NCBI GenBank assembly: GCA_963575745.1
Contig: CAUYUJ010001712.1
Coordinates: forward strand, 61,409 to 97,913
From: Prorocentrum cordatum
Lineage: Eukaryota > Sar > Dinophyceae > Prorocentrales > Prorocentraceae
Length of the DNA stretch: 36,505 bases
Direction of reading: 5' to 3'
Of this stretch, positions 18,912 to 27,734 are shown one piece after another. Positions within the stretch are counted from its first letter, which is position 1, and every line of letters starts with the position of its first letter. The notes beneath the pieces were generated by a model. It worked only from the letters and a program-made list of their open reading frames with translations, was not told where the DNA came from and did no database searches. The translations under genes were made by a program, and so were the position numbers.

Positions 18912-19950
18912 CGCCGAAAGATCGCTCCAAGACGCCCAAGATGGCCTCCAGAAGGCCGTAGCGCCAATAAACCGCGGGGAGCCTCAGGAGGCCCTCCAAG
19001 AGCCTGAACAAGCAAAAACCTCCCAGGCATGCGTCACCCCAGGGCCTCCTGGAACGCTTCGGCGCCCAGTGAATTGGCGAGCTAAAAACGTGCGCCGAGC
19101 CAAAGCGGGAGCGCAACTTTGAGAAAATTTCGCTCGGCGCCCAAGCGAAAAGGTCATTTCATTCACTTCGAGCGGGGGGGGAGGGGTGTGTGCCGCGCCC
19201 AACTCTTGCCATGCACTTTTGCGGGGTGGACGACAAGAACAGCTATGTGGGCAGGGAAAATCAGCATGGCATTGTTTCTGACAAGTAAGGTGGCCTCTCC
19301 CGCCTTGGGGTTGCCCCAAAAGTCCGCGCGCGATGTGCGCCGCGCCCCATTCCTGCCACGCATTTCGCATCGTCGACGACAAAACAGGCCATGATGAAAG
19401 GAAAAACGGCACTTCTGTATTGTTTTTTACAATCAGGATGGGGGGGCCCGCAGCCCGCATGGACGTCCGCGCGCGATGTGCGCCGCGTCCCATTCTTGCC
19501 ACATGTTTCGCACCGTCGGCGACAAGGCAAGCCATGCTGAGAGGAAAAAGCGGAGACTTTATATTGATTTTTTAGAGTCAGGATGGGCGGGCCCGGATTG
19601 ACGGCCGCGCGCGATGGCGCCGCGTCCCATATGTGCGCCGCGTCCCACTGTTGCCACATATTTCGCACCGTCGGCGACAAGGCAGGCCATGTTGACAGGA
19701 AAGAACGAAGACTTTGCATTGATTCTTTACAGTCAGGATGGGCGGGCCCAGATTGACTGCCGCGCGCGATGCGCGCCGCGTCCCATTCCTGCCAGGCTTT
19801 TCGCATCGTCGACGACCAGAAAGACGATGTTGAGAAGAAAAACGGCCACTTTGTATTGATTCTTTACAGTCCGGATGGGATGTCCCGGATTGGGTCGCTA
19901 TCGGCCGGAATACGAGGTAAGTGGGGGTATATAATAATACGGAACAAGGA
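18912..19950. repeat. Segmental duplication, copy 2
   Basis: Direct repeat of 15970-16860 at high but imperfect identity, with matching block order, offset 2942 bp at the start. It contains four 138-bp units against three in copy 1. Confidence 0.9.
19323..19896. repeat. ~138-bp tandem repeat array, four units
   Basis: Units start at about 19323, 19467, 19604 and 19760 (144, 137, 156 and 137 bp). The 156-bp variant again sits second from the end, as in copy 1, so the array was duplicated as a block and one unit gained or lost afterward. Confidence 0.93.
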
Positions 19951-20377
19951 TGCGGGGGTGTGGGTGGTGAGTCTGGGGATGGGTCTGGGTGATGGGGGTG
20001 GGGGTGGGGTGGTGGGTGGGGGTGTTGGGTGGGGTCTCGGGTGCGGGTGCGGGTGCCGTGTGCGCGTGTGCGCGTGCGTGCGTGCCTGCGTGCGTGCGTG
20101 TGCGTGCGTGGGTGGGCGTGGGTGTGCGTGGGTGTGCGTGGGTGTGCGTGGGTGTGCGTGGGCGTGCGTGGGTGTGCGTGGGTGTGCGTGGGTGTGCGTG
20201 GGTGTGCGTGGGTGTGCGTGGGTGTGCGTGGGTGTGTGTGGGTGTGTGTGGGTGTGTGTGGGTGTGTGTGTGTGTGTGCGTGTGTGTGTGTGGGTGTGGG
20301 TGTGGGTGTGGGTGTGTGTGGGTGTGTGTGGGTGTGTGTGGGTGTGTGCGGGTGTGTGTGTGTGGGTGTGTTCGTTC
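19892..20377. repeat. Border A copy 3 and G/T tract 4
   Basis: GGGTCGCTATCGGCCGGAAT, ACGAGGTAAGTGGGGG, TATATAATAATACGGAACAA, then G/T sequence. A clean 10-bp unit GGTGTGCGTG repeats at about 20120-20235, then GGTGTGTGTG. It ends with a (GTTC)n-like GTTCGTTCGTTCGTTG. Confidence 0.93.
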
Positions 20378-20774
20378 GTTCGTTGCCCGCCCATAGCGGG
20401 GACACCGTATCTTCGCACCGTCTCATACCAGGCCGCACGCCAAGGCAAGCAATGCCGGCTGCAGTGGATGAGGGGGAGGTACGTGGGTGGGGCACGGTCC
20501 TCTGTGCGGCCACCCGACGCCAATATACACACCCCGCACACTGCTCTTGATACACCCATCCACCAGGGCCGGTCCCGTCCCGGAACTGGGCACACCGACA
20601 CTCACGCGACACGCGAACAACCCACGCCACCTCGGTGGGTGCCGCTGTCGGTTTTGGTGGGTGGACCAGCCCGTTCAGGGCGGTGTGACGGGGCAGCACC
20701 TGCACCACGCAACTCCACACAAGGCTCACTGTAGCATGTGGGAACGCGGGTGGGTGAGAGACCGTGCTTGAGCC
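20378..20774. other. Unique island between G/T tracts
   Basis: Complex GC-rich sequence. Minus and plus frames of 65-190 codons are open, but none is preferred and no motif is seen. Confidence 0.4.
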
Positions 20775-22684
20775 ACACGTGTGTATGTGTGTGGGCAGGG
20801 GAGGAAGGGTGGGTGTGGGTGTGTGTGGGCACGTGTGTGGTTGTGTGTGGGTGTGTGTGGGTGGGTGTGGGTGGGTGTGGGTGTGTGTGTGTGTGTGGGT
20901 GCGTGTGGGTGTGAGTGGGTGTGTGTGGGGGGGTGCGTGGGGGGGTGTGGGTGTGTGTGGGTGTGTGTGGGGGGTGTGCGTGGGTGTGCGTGGGTGTGCG
21001 TGTGCGTGTACGTGTGCGTGTGCGTGTGCGCGCGCGTGTGTGAGCGTGCGTGTGTGCGTGCGTGTGTGCGTGCGTGCGTGCGTGCGTGCGTGTGTGCGTG
21101 TACGTGCGAGTGTGTTTGCGCGCGTGCGCGTGTGCGCGCGCGTGCGTGTGCGCGTGCACGTGCGCGTGCGTGCGCGTGTGCGCGTGCGTGTGCGTGTGCG
21201 TGTGAGTGCGTGTGCGTGTGCGTGTGTGCGCGTGCGCGTGTGTTGTGTGTGCTGTGCGCTGTGTGTGCTGTGTGTTGTGTGTGTTGTGTGTGGTGTGTGT
21301 GTTGTGTGCTGTGTGTGTTGCGTGTTGTGTGTGTGGTGTGTGTTGTGTGTGTGTTGTGTGTGGTGTGTGTGTTGTGTGTTGTGTATGTGTGTTGTGTATG
21401 TGTGTTGTGTGTGGTGTGTGTTGTGTGTTTGGCGCGTGCGTGCGTGCGTGCGTGCGCATGTGCGCGTGTGCGCCTGTGCGCCTGTGCGCGTGCGCGTCTG
21501 TGCGCCTGTGCGCCTGTGCGCCTGTGCGCTTGTGCGCCTGTGCGCTTGTGCGCCTTTGCGCCTGTGCGCCTGTGCGCCTGTGCGCCTGTGCGCCTGTGCG
21601 CCTGTGCGCCTGTGCGCTTGTGCGCCTGTGCGCCTGTGCGCCTGTGCGCCTGTGCGCCTGTGCGCCTGTGCGCCTGTGCGCGCGTGCGCGCGTGCGCGCG
21701 TGCGTGTGTGCGCGCGTGCGCGCGTGTGCGCGTGTGCGCGTGTGCGTGTGTTCGCGTGTGCGCGTGTGGGCGTGTGTGTGTGCGCGTGTGCGCGCGTGCG
21801 CGTGTGCGCGTGTGCGCGTGTGCGCGTGTGCGCGCGTGCTCGTGTGGGCGTGTGGGCGTGTGGGCGTGTGGGCGTGTGGGCGTGTGTGCGTGCGCGTGCG
21901 TGTGCGTGTGCGTTTGCGCGTGTGCGTGTGCGTGTGCGTGTGCGTGTGCGTGTGTGTGCGTGTGCGTGTGCGTGTGCGTGTGCGTGTTCGTGTGCGTGTG
22001 TGCGTGCGTGCGTGCATGCATGCAGGCATGCGTGTGTGCGTGTGTGTGTGTTTGTGTGTGGTTGTGGGTGGTTGTGTGTGTATGTTTGTGTGTGGTTGTG
22101 TGTGTTTGTGTGTGTTTGTGTGCGTGCGTGCGTGCGTGCGTGTGTGTGCGCGCGCGTGGGTGCGTGCGTGCGTGCGTGCGTGTGTGTGTGTGTGGATGTG
22201 TTGGTGTACGGGTGTGTGTGTAGGTGTACGCAGGTGTGTGCAGGTGTGCGTGTGTGTGCGAGTAAGTGTGTGCGTTGTGTGTGTGGTGTGTATGTTGTGT
22301 GTGTTGTGTGTGGTTGTAGGTGTGTGCACGTGTATGTGTGGGTGTGTGTAGGTGTGCGTAGGTGTGTAGGTGTGTGGATGTATATGGGTGCGTGGGTGCA
22401 TGGGTGCGTGGGTGGGTGCGTGCGTGCGTGCGTGCGTGGGTGCGTTGGTGCGTGGGTGCGTGGATGCGTTGATGCGTGGGTGCGTGGGTGGGTGCGTGCG
22501 TCCGTGCGTGGGTGCGTTGGTGCGTGGGTGCGTGCTTGGGTGCGTGCGTGCGTGCGGGTGCGCGTGTGCGTGTGCGTGTGCGTGTGCGCGTGTGTGTGCG
22601 TGTACGTGTGCGTGTGGGTGTTGGGTTGGGTGTTTGTGTAGGTGTGGGTGTGTGTGTGGGTGTGTGGTGTGCGTGTGTGTGTGC
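20775..22684. repeat. G/T tract 5, about 1.9 kb
   Basis: Longest G/T tract. Sub-blocks have distinct units: GTGTGG and GTGGGT (20800-20990), GTGCGT/GTGCGC (21000-21235), GTTGTGTGT (21240-21425), an 8-bp CCTGTGCG block (about 21472-21680), GTGCGCGC (21680-21840), GTGTGGGC (21843-21885) and GTGCGTGG (22380-22550). It gives giant Cys/Val and His/Thr shadow ORFs on both strands. Confidence 0.97.
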
Positions 22685-22849
22685 TCAGCGTTTCTCTCCC
22701 CTAAGCGCCTCGCTGGATGCCTCTCCGCGCGTCTCTTGGAGGTTTCTTGTGGTCTCTCGGGTCATCTAGGGAAAATCTGACCTGAAACAACGCGTTCTGC
22801 AGACGCTGGGAAGGACGAGGGGCGGGGGGACCATGGGAGACCCCGCCAC

Positions 22850-22985
22850 CCTGAAATTCACGAGGGGGGTATCGAACTGGGGGGGGGGGGCTGACATGCA
22901 ATTGGGAGTGGGGGAGGGGTCGAACCAGGTGGTGCCCCCCCTCTGAATTGCGGGGCGGGGTTCGAACTGGCCCCCCCTCCTTCCC
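22850..22985. repeat. Degenerate TCGAAC-containing repeat
   Basis: Three related phrases with period near 55-60 bp: CTGAAATTCACGAGGGGGG-TATCGAACTGGG, CAATTGGGAGTGGGGGAGGG-GTCGAACC, CTGAATTGCGGGGCGGGG-TTCGAACTGG. Flanking 22686-22849 and 22986-23045 hold nothing callable. Confidence 0.5.
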
Positions 22986-23049
22986 TAATGGCACCCGACG
23001 CCAGCGCCGTCAGACAACGACGACGACGATCGAGCTTTAGTAGGATGCG

Positions 23050-23395
23050 CGTGATGATATATACATATATATATATATGTATGTGTTTGTGTATGTGTAT
23101 GTGTAGATGTAGATGTAGACGTATGTGTATATGTATATATATATATATGTATATATGTATATATGTATATGCATATGCATATGCATATGCATATGCATAT
23201 ACATATGCATGTGTATATGCATATATATATATATATGTGTACATGTGTATGTTATATGTGTTTGCATACGTATATGTATATGTATATTCATATGTATGTG
23301 TATATGCGTATGTATATGCATATGCATATGCACATGTGTATGTATATGTATATGTATATGTAGATGTATATGTAGATGTATATTTGTTTAGTTGT
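23050..23395. repeat. ATGTAT/GCATAT-rich microsatellite
   Basis: AT-rich dinucleotide and hexanucleotide array (ATATGT, ATATGC) with GTATGTGT variants, abutted by GC-rich unique sequence on both sides. Confidence 0.95.
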
Positions 23396-24020
23396 CTATG
23401 TGTGCTCGTGGCGTAGGTGGGGCCGACCTGGCGAGCTTACTGGCAAGGCGACAGGGACGGGCACCTTCCCTCAAGGGGGGTTCGTTCTGAAAGCGGCCAC
23501 CGTCCTGCCAGCGACGGGCCTGGAGGCCTGGAGAGCGCAGCATGTGGGCTCTTCTCCTCGCCCCCTCGAAATCATGCACCGCCCCCTGCGGGACTCGGAG
23601 GTCCAGCTGACTCGGGTTCCCAGGCCGACTTGTGGATACCGATTCGGCAGCATCAGAGTGAGGAGGGTGAGCGGTGGTCATTCATTGACCCGAGGCGCGT
23701 GATTGAAGTGGGGTTCCGCTGTGCGGATTGCTGCTCTTGCGCTGAATTCTCCTAAAAATAAGTTCTGTTGATCCCCCCTTCTGTGACCATTGTGTTTTTG
23801 AATTGAAGTGCTCCTCCTGGGGCTCACACTCTTTTGCTTATCAAGGATAGTCTGGGGTCACCAAACTGCGCCCCTGGTTCCCGGTTTGCAGCAACAACGG
23901 CTCCCGCCTGATACGCACTTACTCACGATTTCTGCAGGAATCGCGCTCCTGCGTGGGAATTCCTCGCAATGTACTCAAGCGCGGTGCCCTCGACGCTCAG
24001 GAATCGCGCTCTCGATCTAG
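23396..24020. other. Complex sequence with a tripled GGAATCGCGCT phrase
   Basis: GGAATCGCGCT or GGGAATCGCGCT occurs at about 23937, 23999 and 24049. A 112-codon plus frame ends at 23755 with RVIEVGFRCADCCSCAEFS, and another plus frame at 23850-24020 reads RPWFPVCSNNGSRLIRTYSR. Both are coding-like, could be upstream exons of the 24021 gene, and neither has a clear splice boundary. No function is recognised. Confidence 0.3.
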
Positions 24021-24170
24021 CTTTTCCAAGGATTTACCTGGGAATCGCGCTACCGCTCGAGACCTCACGCTTCAGCAACCCGCCTGCTCGACCTGGCCGC
24101 CTGGCCCCGCCTCCCCGACCCGCCTGTTAGGGTCTACCCGCCCGATCAGCCCGTCTGGTTCTGCCACGTG
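24021..24170 (+). CDS. Candidate exon 1 of a spliced gene fragment, unrecognised
   Basis: A 50-codon open segment following an in-frame TAG that could itself be the acceptor (GATCTAG, 24014-24020); CCAAG at 24026-24030 is an alternative acceptor. It reads FTWESRYRSRPHASATRL near the start and VRVYPPDQPVWFCHV at the end. CCACGTG at 24170 is followed by GTTTCT, a GT donor. It joins exon 24236-24347 in phase (phase 0). The composition is protein-like with few low-complexity residues. The family is not recognised; a chromodomain-like or integrase C-terminal beta fold crossed my mind because of the PP-x-QPVWF phrase, but this is not supported further. Confidence 0.4.
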
Positions 24171-24235
24171 GTTTCTGTTCCTAGCCCCCCTCTTGCTGAT
24201 CTTCTGTGCTCCATCCTTCTCCCTCCCCCTTCCAG
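24171..24235 (+). other. Candidate 65-nt intron
   Basis: Begins GTTTCTGTTCC and ends in a strong polypyrimidine tract, TCTCCCTCCCCCTTCCAG, with a possible branch-like TGCTGATC about 32 nt upstream of the acceptor. GT-AG. Both flanking exons are in phase 0 across it. It contains stops in the reading frame of the exons, so removal is needed for the frame to continue. Confidence 0.45.
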
Positions 24236-24347
24236 GGCTGCACCAATTACACGTGGCAGGTAAGGAAGATGTACCCCAAAGGGGGCACGATCAACGAAGA
24301 AGAGGGCAGGTATCGAGAGTTTCGGATATACAGTGGTACGCGAGCAG
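24236..24347 (+). CDS. Candidate exon 2 of a spliced gene fragment, unrecognised
   Basis: 112 nt after the CCTTCCAG acceptor, reading GCTNYTWQVRKMYPKGGT then INEEEGRYREFRIYSGTRA. It is the most protein-like stretch outside the LINE relic: balanced composition, no repeats, aromatic and charged residues alternating. It ends GAGCAG followed by GTAGGGG, a plausible GT donor in phase 1. Continuing without splicing adds only a few codons before a stop at 24364-24366. The next exon is not identified; CGACAG at 24480 and CTTCAG at 24551 are possible acceptors, but neither gives a convincing in-frame continuation. I do not recognise the protein. A spliced host gene or a retroelement-borne segment are both possible. 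Confidence 0.5.
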
Positions 24348-24394
24348 GTAGGGGCGAACAGTTTTGAAATTATTGGTATTGTCGTCGTCCTCGC

Positions 24395-24470
24395 TCGCGA
24401 CCCACCCCGCGATTCACCCCGCGACCCAACCCGCGACCCACCCGCGACCCACCAACGACCCGCCCACACT
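24395..24470. repeat. CGCGACCCACC short tandem repeat
   Basis: Five or six imperfect units of 11-14 bp (GCGACCCACCCC, GCGATTCACCCC, GCGACCCAACCC). Confidence 0.7.
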
Positions 24471-24756
24471 GTTTCGACAGAACTTCCGCGTTTGTGGTAG
24501 GCTCGTTACGCAATGTGTTAAAGCATCCCCGTCTGCGGCGGTCTTCTTCAGAGCCTCGCAGACTGCCGACGACCCCGCCGCCCCCTCATTCCTATCCGCA
24601 ATTGCGGGTGCTCCGCATGCACAGATGGCTCCCCCATTCTTCAATCTTGCCCCTTGGCCAGACGAGCGGGGTGGAGCCTGGTGCAGCTAGGGCATGATCA
24701 TCGGATCGTAGCGGCAGTCTTCGGCCTTCGTACACATTATGTGGCCTCGTACCAGG

Positions 24757-24984
24757 TGGCTGGGGGCTGAGAGGATGTGGCTCGCTTGAAGGCTGCTCGA
24801 GGCTGTGAAGAGAGATGCGATTTCCTATGTTGATTGCCAGAGCACGGGTGACTGTATGAATGAAACCGTCAATGTCCGCAGCATTGCCAACCCCAGGTGC
24901 CAACTTTGGAGCGAGCTCTACAGAGCCCTCTCTCGGTCGCGGGATGTCAAGGTGAAGATCCATCTGCCGCTCCGTGCGGTGTGA
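24757..24984 (+). pseudogene. RNase H domain relic of a retroelement
   Basis: One plus frame reads AERMWLA, a TGA stop (24787), RLLEAVKRDAISYVDCQST, a Met/Asn-rich stretch, QLWSELYRALSRSRDVKVKI and stops at 24982-24984. This follows the RNase HI order: a Glu in the A-E-x2-x-L helix, then a beta strand ending in Asp (YVD, codon 24832-24834), then an L-W helix and a V-K-V strand that would precede the catalytic His region. The first Asp strand and the last His/Asp part are missing. A minus-strand frame (24592-24963) also stays open but shows no motif. The relic is followed within 50 bp by the (GGA)n array at 25033. Confidence 0.45.
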
Positions 24985-25032
24985 GGCGGGAGGGCCCGTG
25001 AGTTTCGCTGGGCCGGAAATCGGGCGGCCGGA

Positions 25033-25262
25033 GGAGGAGGAGGAGGAGGAGGAGGAGGAGAAGGAGGAGGAGGAGAAGGAGGAGGAGGAGGAGGAGGAGG
25101 AGGAGAGGAGGGGGAGGGGGAGGGGGAGGAGGAGGAGAGGAGGGGAGGAGGAGGAGGAGGAGGAGGAGGAGGGAGGATGAGGAGGAGGAGGAGGAGAGGA
25201 GGAGGGAGGAGGAGGAGGAGGAGGAGGAGGAGGAGGAGGAGAAAAAGGAGGAGGAGGAGGTC
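25033..25262. repeat. (GGA)n microsatellite, about 230 bp
   Basis: GGA/GAG array with AAG and GGGGA interruptions (GGGGAGGGGGAGG at about 25110). Confidence 0.96.
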
Positions 25263-25285
25263 GAGCGGCACCGCCCGTTGCCCAG

Positions 25286-25518
25286 GCTTCCTAGATGGGG
25301 TCGGGGTAGATATGGGGTCGGAGGATCGCGCCGCGTCGCCGACGCATCGCCGAGGCGGCTCGGTGTGGGGCCCGATTTGCTTCGCGTCGACGTCGCCGAC
25401 GCGTCGCCGACGTCAAAGATGCATCGCCGGTGCATCGCCGACGCATCGCCGATTCATCGTCGATGAATCGGCGTTGAGCCTCGATCCTCCGACCCCATCC
25501 ACTCCGACCCCATCTGCT
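25286..25518. mobile_element. Foldback element family 5, copy 1
   Basis: Ends are inverted repeats of about 35 bp. The left end has AGATGGGGTCGG then a spacer and ATGGGGTCGGAGGATCG; the right end has the complement CGATCCTCCGACCCCAT then CCGACCCCATCTG. The interior is packed with GCATCGCCGA and TCGGCGATG units in both orientations, including a 27-bp palindrome at 25447-25473 (13-bp arms around one T). A second copy is at 28774-28995. Confidence 0.88.
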
Positions 25519-26181
25519 CCGACCCCACGCCCGTTGTGGAAAGATAAGATGCGACGCCAGCCAGCATCTCAGGGGAGGAGCCAGCCACAAGTCATCGAGA
25601 CGAAAAGGACCCCTAACCCTAATAACACAGTGAACACGTGGCCTCACTGAGATCCCCGTCTGTGCATGAGGGATAATAATCTGGGCTGCTTGATTCGATA
25701 CATCTGCAGAAAAGAGCCCCTGTCCTTATGTGTTTGCCCCTCCTGACTTAGGTCCCCTCCAAAAGATTAGGGGTCCTTTCTTGGTTACTCAAGGAGGAGG
25801 GACGGACGCCGTCGTGGACAGCCGCTGGCGCTCCTTCCCGCGCGCGCGCGAGCGCGGGCGGCGGCGCGCGAGGCGGCCTCAAGAGCATCCTGTCGTCGCT
25901 GTGTGCTGGACCGCAGGCGGGGCGCGGGAGTCGTCGGCGCGCCCCGTCGTCGTCGGTATCGTCGCCGCCGTCGTCGACGTCGACGGCGTCGCCGGAGTTC
26001 CGTGGAGAAGGAGATGCTCTTGCCTGGTTTTCGCCTTGCTGGGGACTCCAAGGAGGCACTCGTCGCCACGGCTGTGTTCGCTTCGACATTTGGGTCGGAA
26101 CGCCTCCCAGGAGAGGTCTGGGGAATAAAGCGGTAGGAATAGCGATATCTGTATCTTTTGGTTTCCCCACACAGGGCCTTG
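25519..26181. other. Complex sequence with a degenerate (GTC)n patch
   Basis: CGTCGTCG-rich stretch at about 25930-25995. CCCTAACCCTAAT occurs at about 25612 but only as two units. Frames on both strands are open and ambiguous; a minus frame covers 25748-26581, but its lower half is largely repeat-derived. Not called. Confidence 0.35.
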
Positions 26182-26289
26182 TCATCGTCGTTGGTACCGT
26201 CGCCGCCTCCGTCGTCGCCAGCATCGTCGTCGGCGTCGTGGGCGTCGTCGCACAGCGCCGCCGGTCGCCGTCGTCATCAGGCGCTGCGG

Positions 26290-26640
26290 GGGGGTCCAGC
26301 TTCGAGCCGGGAACTGCGCGCGGATCTCTAAGTTTTTGCGTTGTTCGTTGTTCTTCCAGGGGGTGGGGGGGTCCACGCCCACCGCCCACGGAGTCCCCCA
26401 CACATTGCAGAAGGTCCGCGCGCACTGGTAGTTGTAGGCCGCGCGTGTCGAGCAGCCTGTCGTGAGCTGTTCCCCCGTCGCACTGGCACCGTTTTGCGAG
26501 TGCGCAGCTCGGAGCCGCCTGGGGGGGTTGAGGGGCATCTTTGGTTCCAGCCGTCAGAGAGGGGGAATTGGGAATACGCACCGTTGTTCACACCGCGCGC
26601 CAGGGAGGGGGTCCATCGCAGATTCGAGACATCCACGCTG
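26290..26640 (-). CDS. Unrecognised coding-like block, minus strand, frameshifted
   Basis: Reading leftward, one frame gives MDVSNLRWTPSLARGVNNG and QFPLSDGWNQRCPSTPPGG (26636 to about 26520). A second frame then gives NGASATGEQLTTGCSTRA, NYQCARTFCNVWGTPW and EQRKNLEIRAQFPARSW down to about 26300. Both halves are balanced and Trp/Cys-containing, unlike the repeats around them. The switch lies near a C-run (about 26521-26527), so a sequencing indel or a real frameshift could explain it; two exons are also possible. Below 26300 the frame becomes Arg-rich from (GAC)n sequence and is probably not coding. Family not recognised. Confidence 0.33.
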
Positions 26641-26694
26641 ATTTCCGAGCATTGATATTTCTGGTCTGCCGTTCGGCGTTCGCGTATTTGTTGT

Positions 26695-26698
<4 letters not shown>

Positions 26699-26733
<35 letters not shown>

Positions 26734-26740
26734 GTGTGTG
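26699..26740. repeat. (CT)n then TA/TG dinucleotide repeat
   Basis: About 13 CT dinucleotides followed by ATATAT and GTGTGTAT. A second (CT)n-rich stretch is at 27103-27162. Confidence 0.93.
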
Positions 26741-26807
26741 TATATTACACCAGAGAATAAGTCCAATCAGTGGATGGTTTTCGTTGAGGAGATCGACTGG
26801 GACCCTG

Positions 26808-26892
26808 GGAACCCAGAACCCACCGAAATCGGCCCAGAACCAATAACCGGGAAGCCGGGAACCCAGAACCAGGAACCCGGGAACCCAGCTTG
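26808..26892. repeat. GGGAACCCAGAACC short tandem repeat
   Basis: GGGAACCCAGAACC and related GGCCCAGAACCA and GGGAAGCC units repeated four to five times with variable spacing. Confidence 0.75.
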
Positions 26893-27340
26893 CTACCAAA
26901 ATCGGCGGGAAATGTTCGCCAAATCTTTCAATTTCGGCTGGGACCCCTTCAGTGCAAGCACTGATTGGGGAATATATGTTTGTACATATGTGTATTCATA
27001 CGCATACACATGGATTCCCTTCTCCCTCACCCTCCCTGCAGAAAGCTCACCCATACACGCAGGCTCGTCCCATTCCTCTCTGTATGTGTTTGTGTTGGTG
27101 TTCCTCTCTCTCTCCCTCTCTCTCTCTCTTACTCCCTCTCTCTCTCTCTCTCTCTCTTCCTCCTGTCCGAACGCACGCGAAGAAGCAGCATGGGAAGGCA
27201 CTAACAACAGCAGCGAGCTCACTGTGCGTGTCTCATGCGTCATGGGCTGAGGGCCTTTAACCAGCAGGAGAAGGACGATCAAGGAAGATGAGGACACATT
27301 GGGTCTTCTCCTCCTAAGAGTGCCCATGTTGAGTGGCCAG

Positions 27341-27418
27341 CCAGGCGCTGGGGGACATGAGCTTGTCGGAGCAGGACCTGACGCTGAACTTGAATATCGC
27401 GATGGCGTGCGCCCCTCT
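27341..27418 (+). CDS. Very tentative exon
   Basis: After GTGGCCAG, one frame reads ALGDMSLSEQDLTLNLNIAM then ACAPL and meets a TAG at the very start of the foldback element (27416-27418). It is coding-like but short, preceded by an in-frame TGA at 27332, and no partner exon is found. Its interest is that the element begins exactly where the frame ends. Confidence 0.18.
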
Positions 27419-27618
27419 AGGAACGAACGAAAGGGGGGGATAGGGAAAGGGGGGGGGTACGAAGTCTGCTGCATGCAGCTGGTTTCGGCCCCGCCGCCGG
27501 GCCCATTCCTCGATACATGGGCGCCTCCCGGCGCCGGGAGGCGCTGGGAAAATCAGCTGATTACGTGAGCTGATTCTCTACCCTAGCCTTTGCTATCCCC
27601 CCTTTCGTTCCCCCCGAC
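27419..27618. mobile_element. Foldback element family 6
   Basis: Left end GAACGAACGAAAGGGGGGG-ATAG (27421-27443) faces CTATCCCCCC-TTTCGTTCCCC (27593-27614); the homopolymer differs by one base. Inside are a perfect 24-bp palindrome at 27521-27544 (GCGCCTCCCGGC and its complement) and an AATCAGCT / AGCTGATT pair at about 27552-27576. No ORF. Confidence 0.7.
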
Positions 27619-27734
27619 CCTCATGTTTTGGTTGTTCGCCACACGCTCACTTTAGCCGCTGAGGTCCGACGTTGCGAAACCATGCGACATCGCAACGCAC
27701 ACCTCGGCTGGAGCCCTCGACACCATACCTCTAC

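Noticed and set aside
16376-19896. CRISPR-like regular repeats
   Set aside because: The whole 138-bp unit is conserved, with no variable spacers; this is a tandem satellite in a eukaryotic context.
20755-20780. Spliced-leader-like CTTGAGCCA on the complement
   Set aside because: Only nine bases fit, and the rest of the dinoflagellate leader is absent. No other leader relic was found by eye.
20602-22641. Giant ORFs of 400-625 codons on both strands
   Set aside because: They are translations of the G/T tract (Cys/Val/Arg on plus, His/Thr/Ala on minus), open simply because alternating GT/GC lacks stop codons.
24592-24963. Minus-strand 123-codon ORF (MDLHLDIPRPREGS...)
   Set aside because: The plus strand in the same place follows the RNase H pattern with correctly spaced Glu and Asp, which is more specific than an open frame with no motif.
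25609-25625. Telomere-like CCCTAACCCTAAT
   Set aside because: Only two units, inside complex sequence. Too short for an interstitial telomere array.
26175-26290. Plus-strand exon with a Val-rich apparent transmembrane segment (GLVIVVGTVAASVV...)
   Set aside because: An acceptor-like CCCCACACAG precedes it, but the Val/Ile string comes from degenerate (GTC)n, as does a similar one at about 25945. The opposite strand looks more coding just above it.
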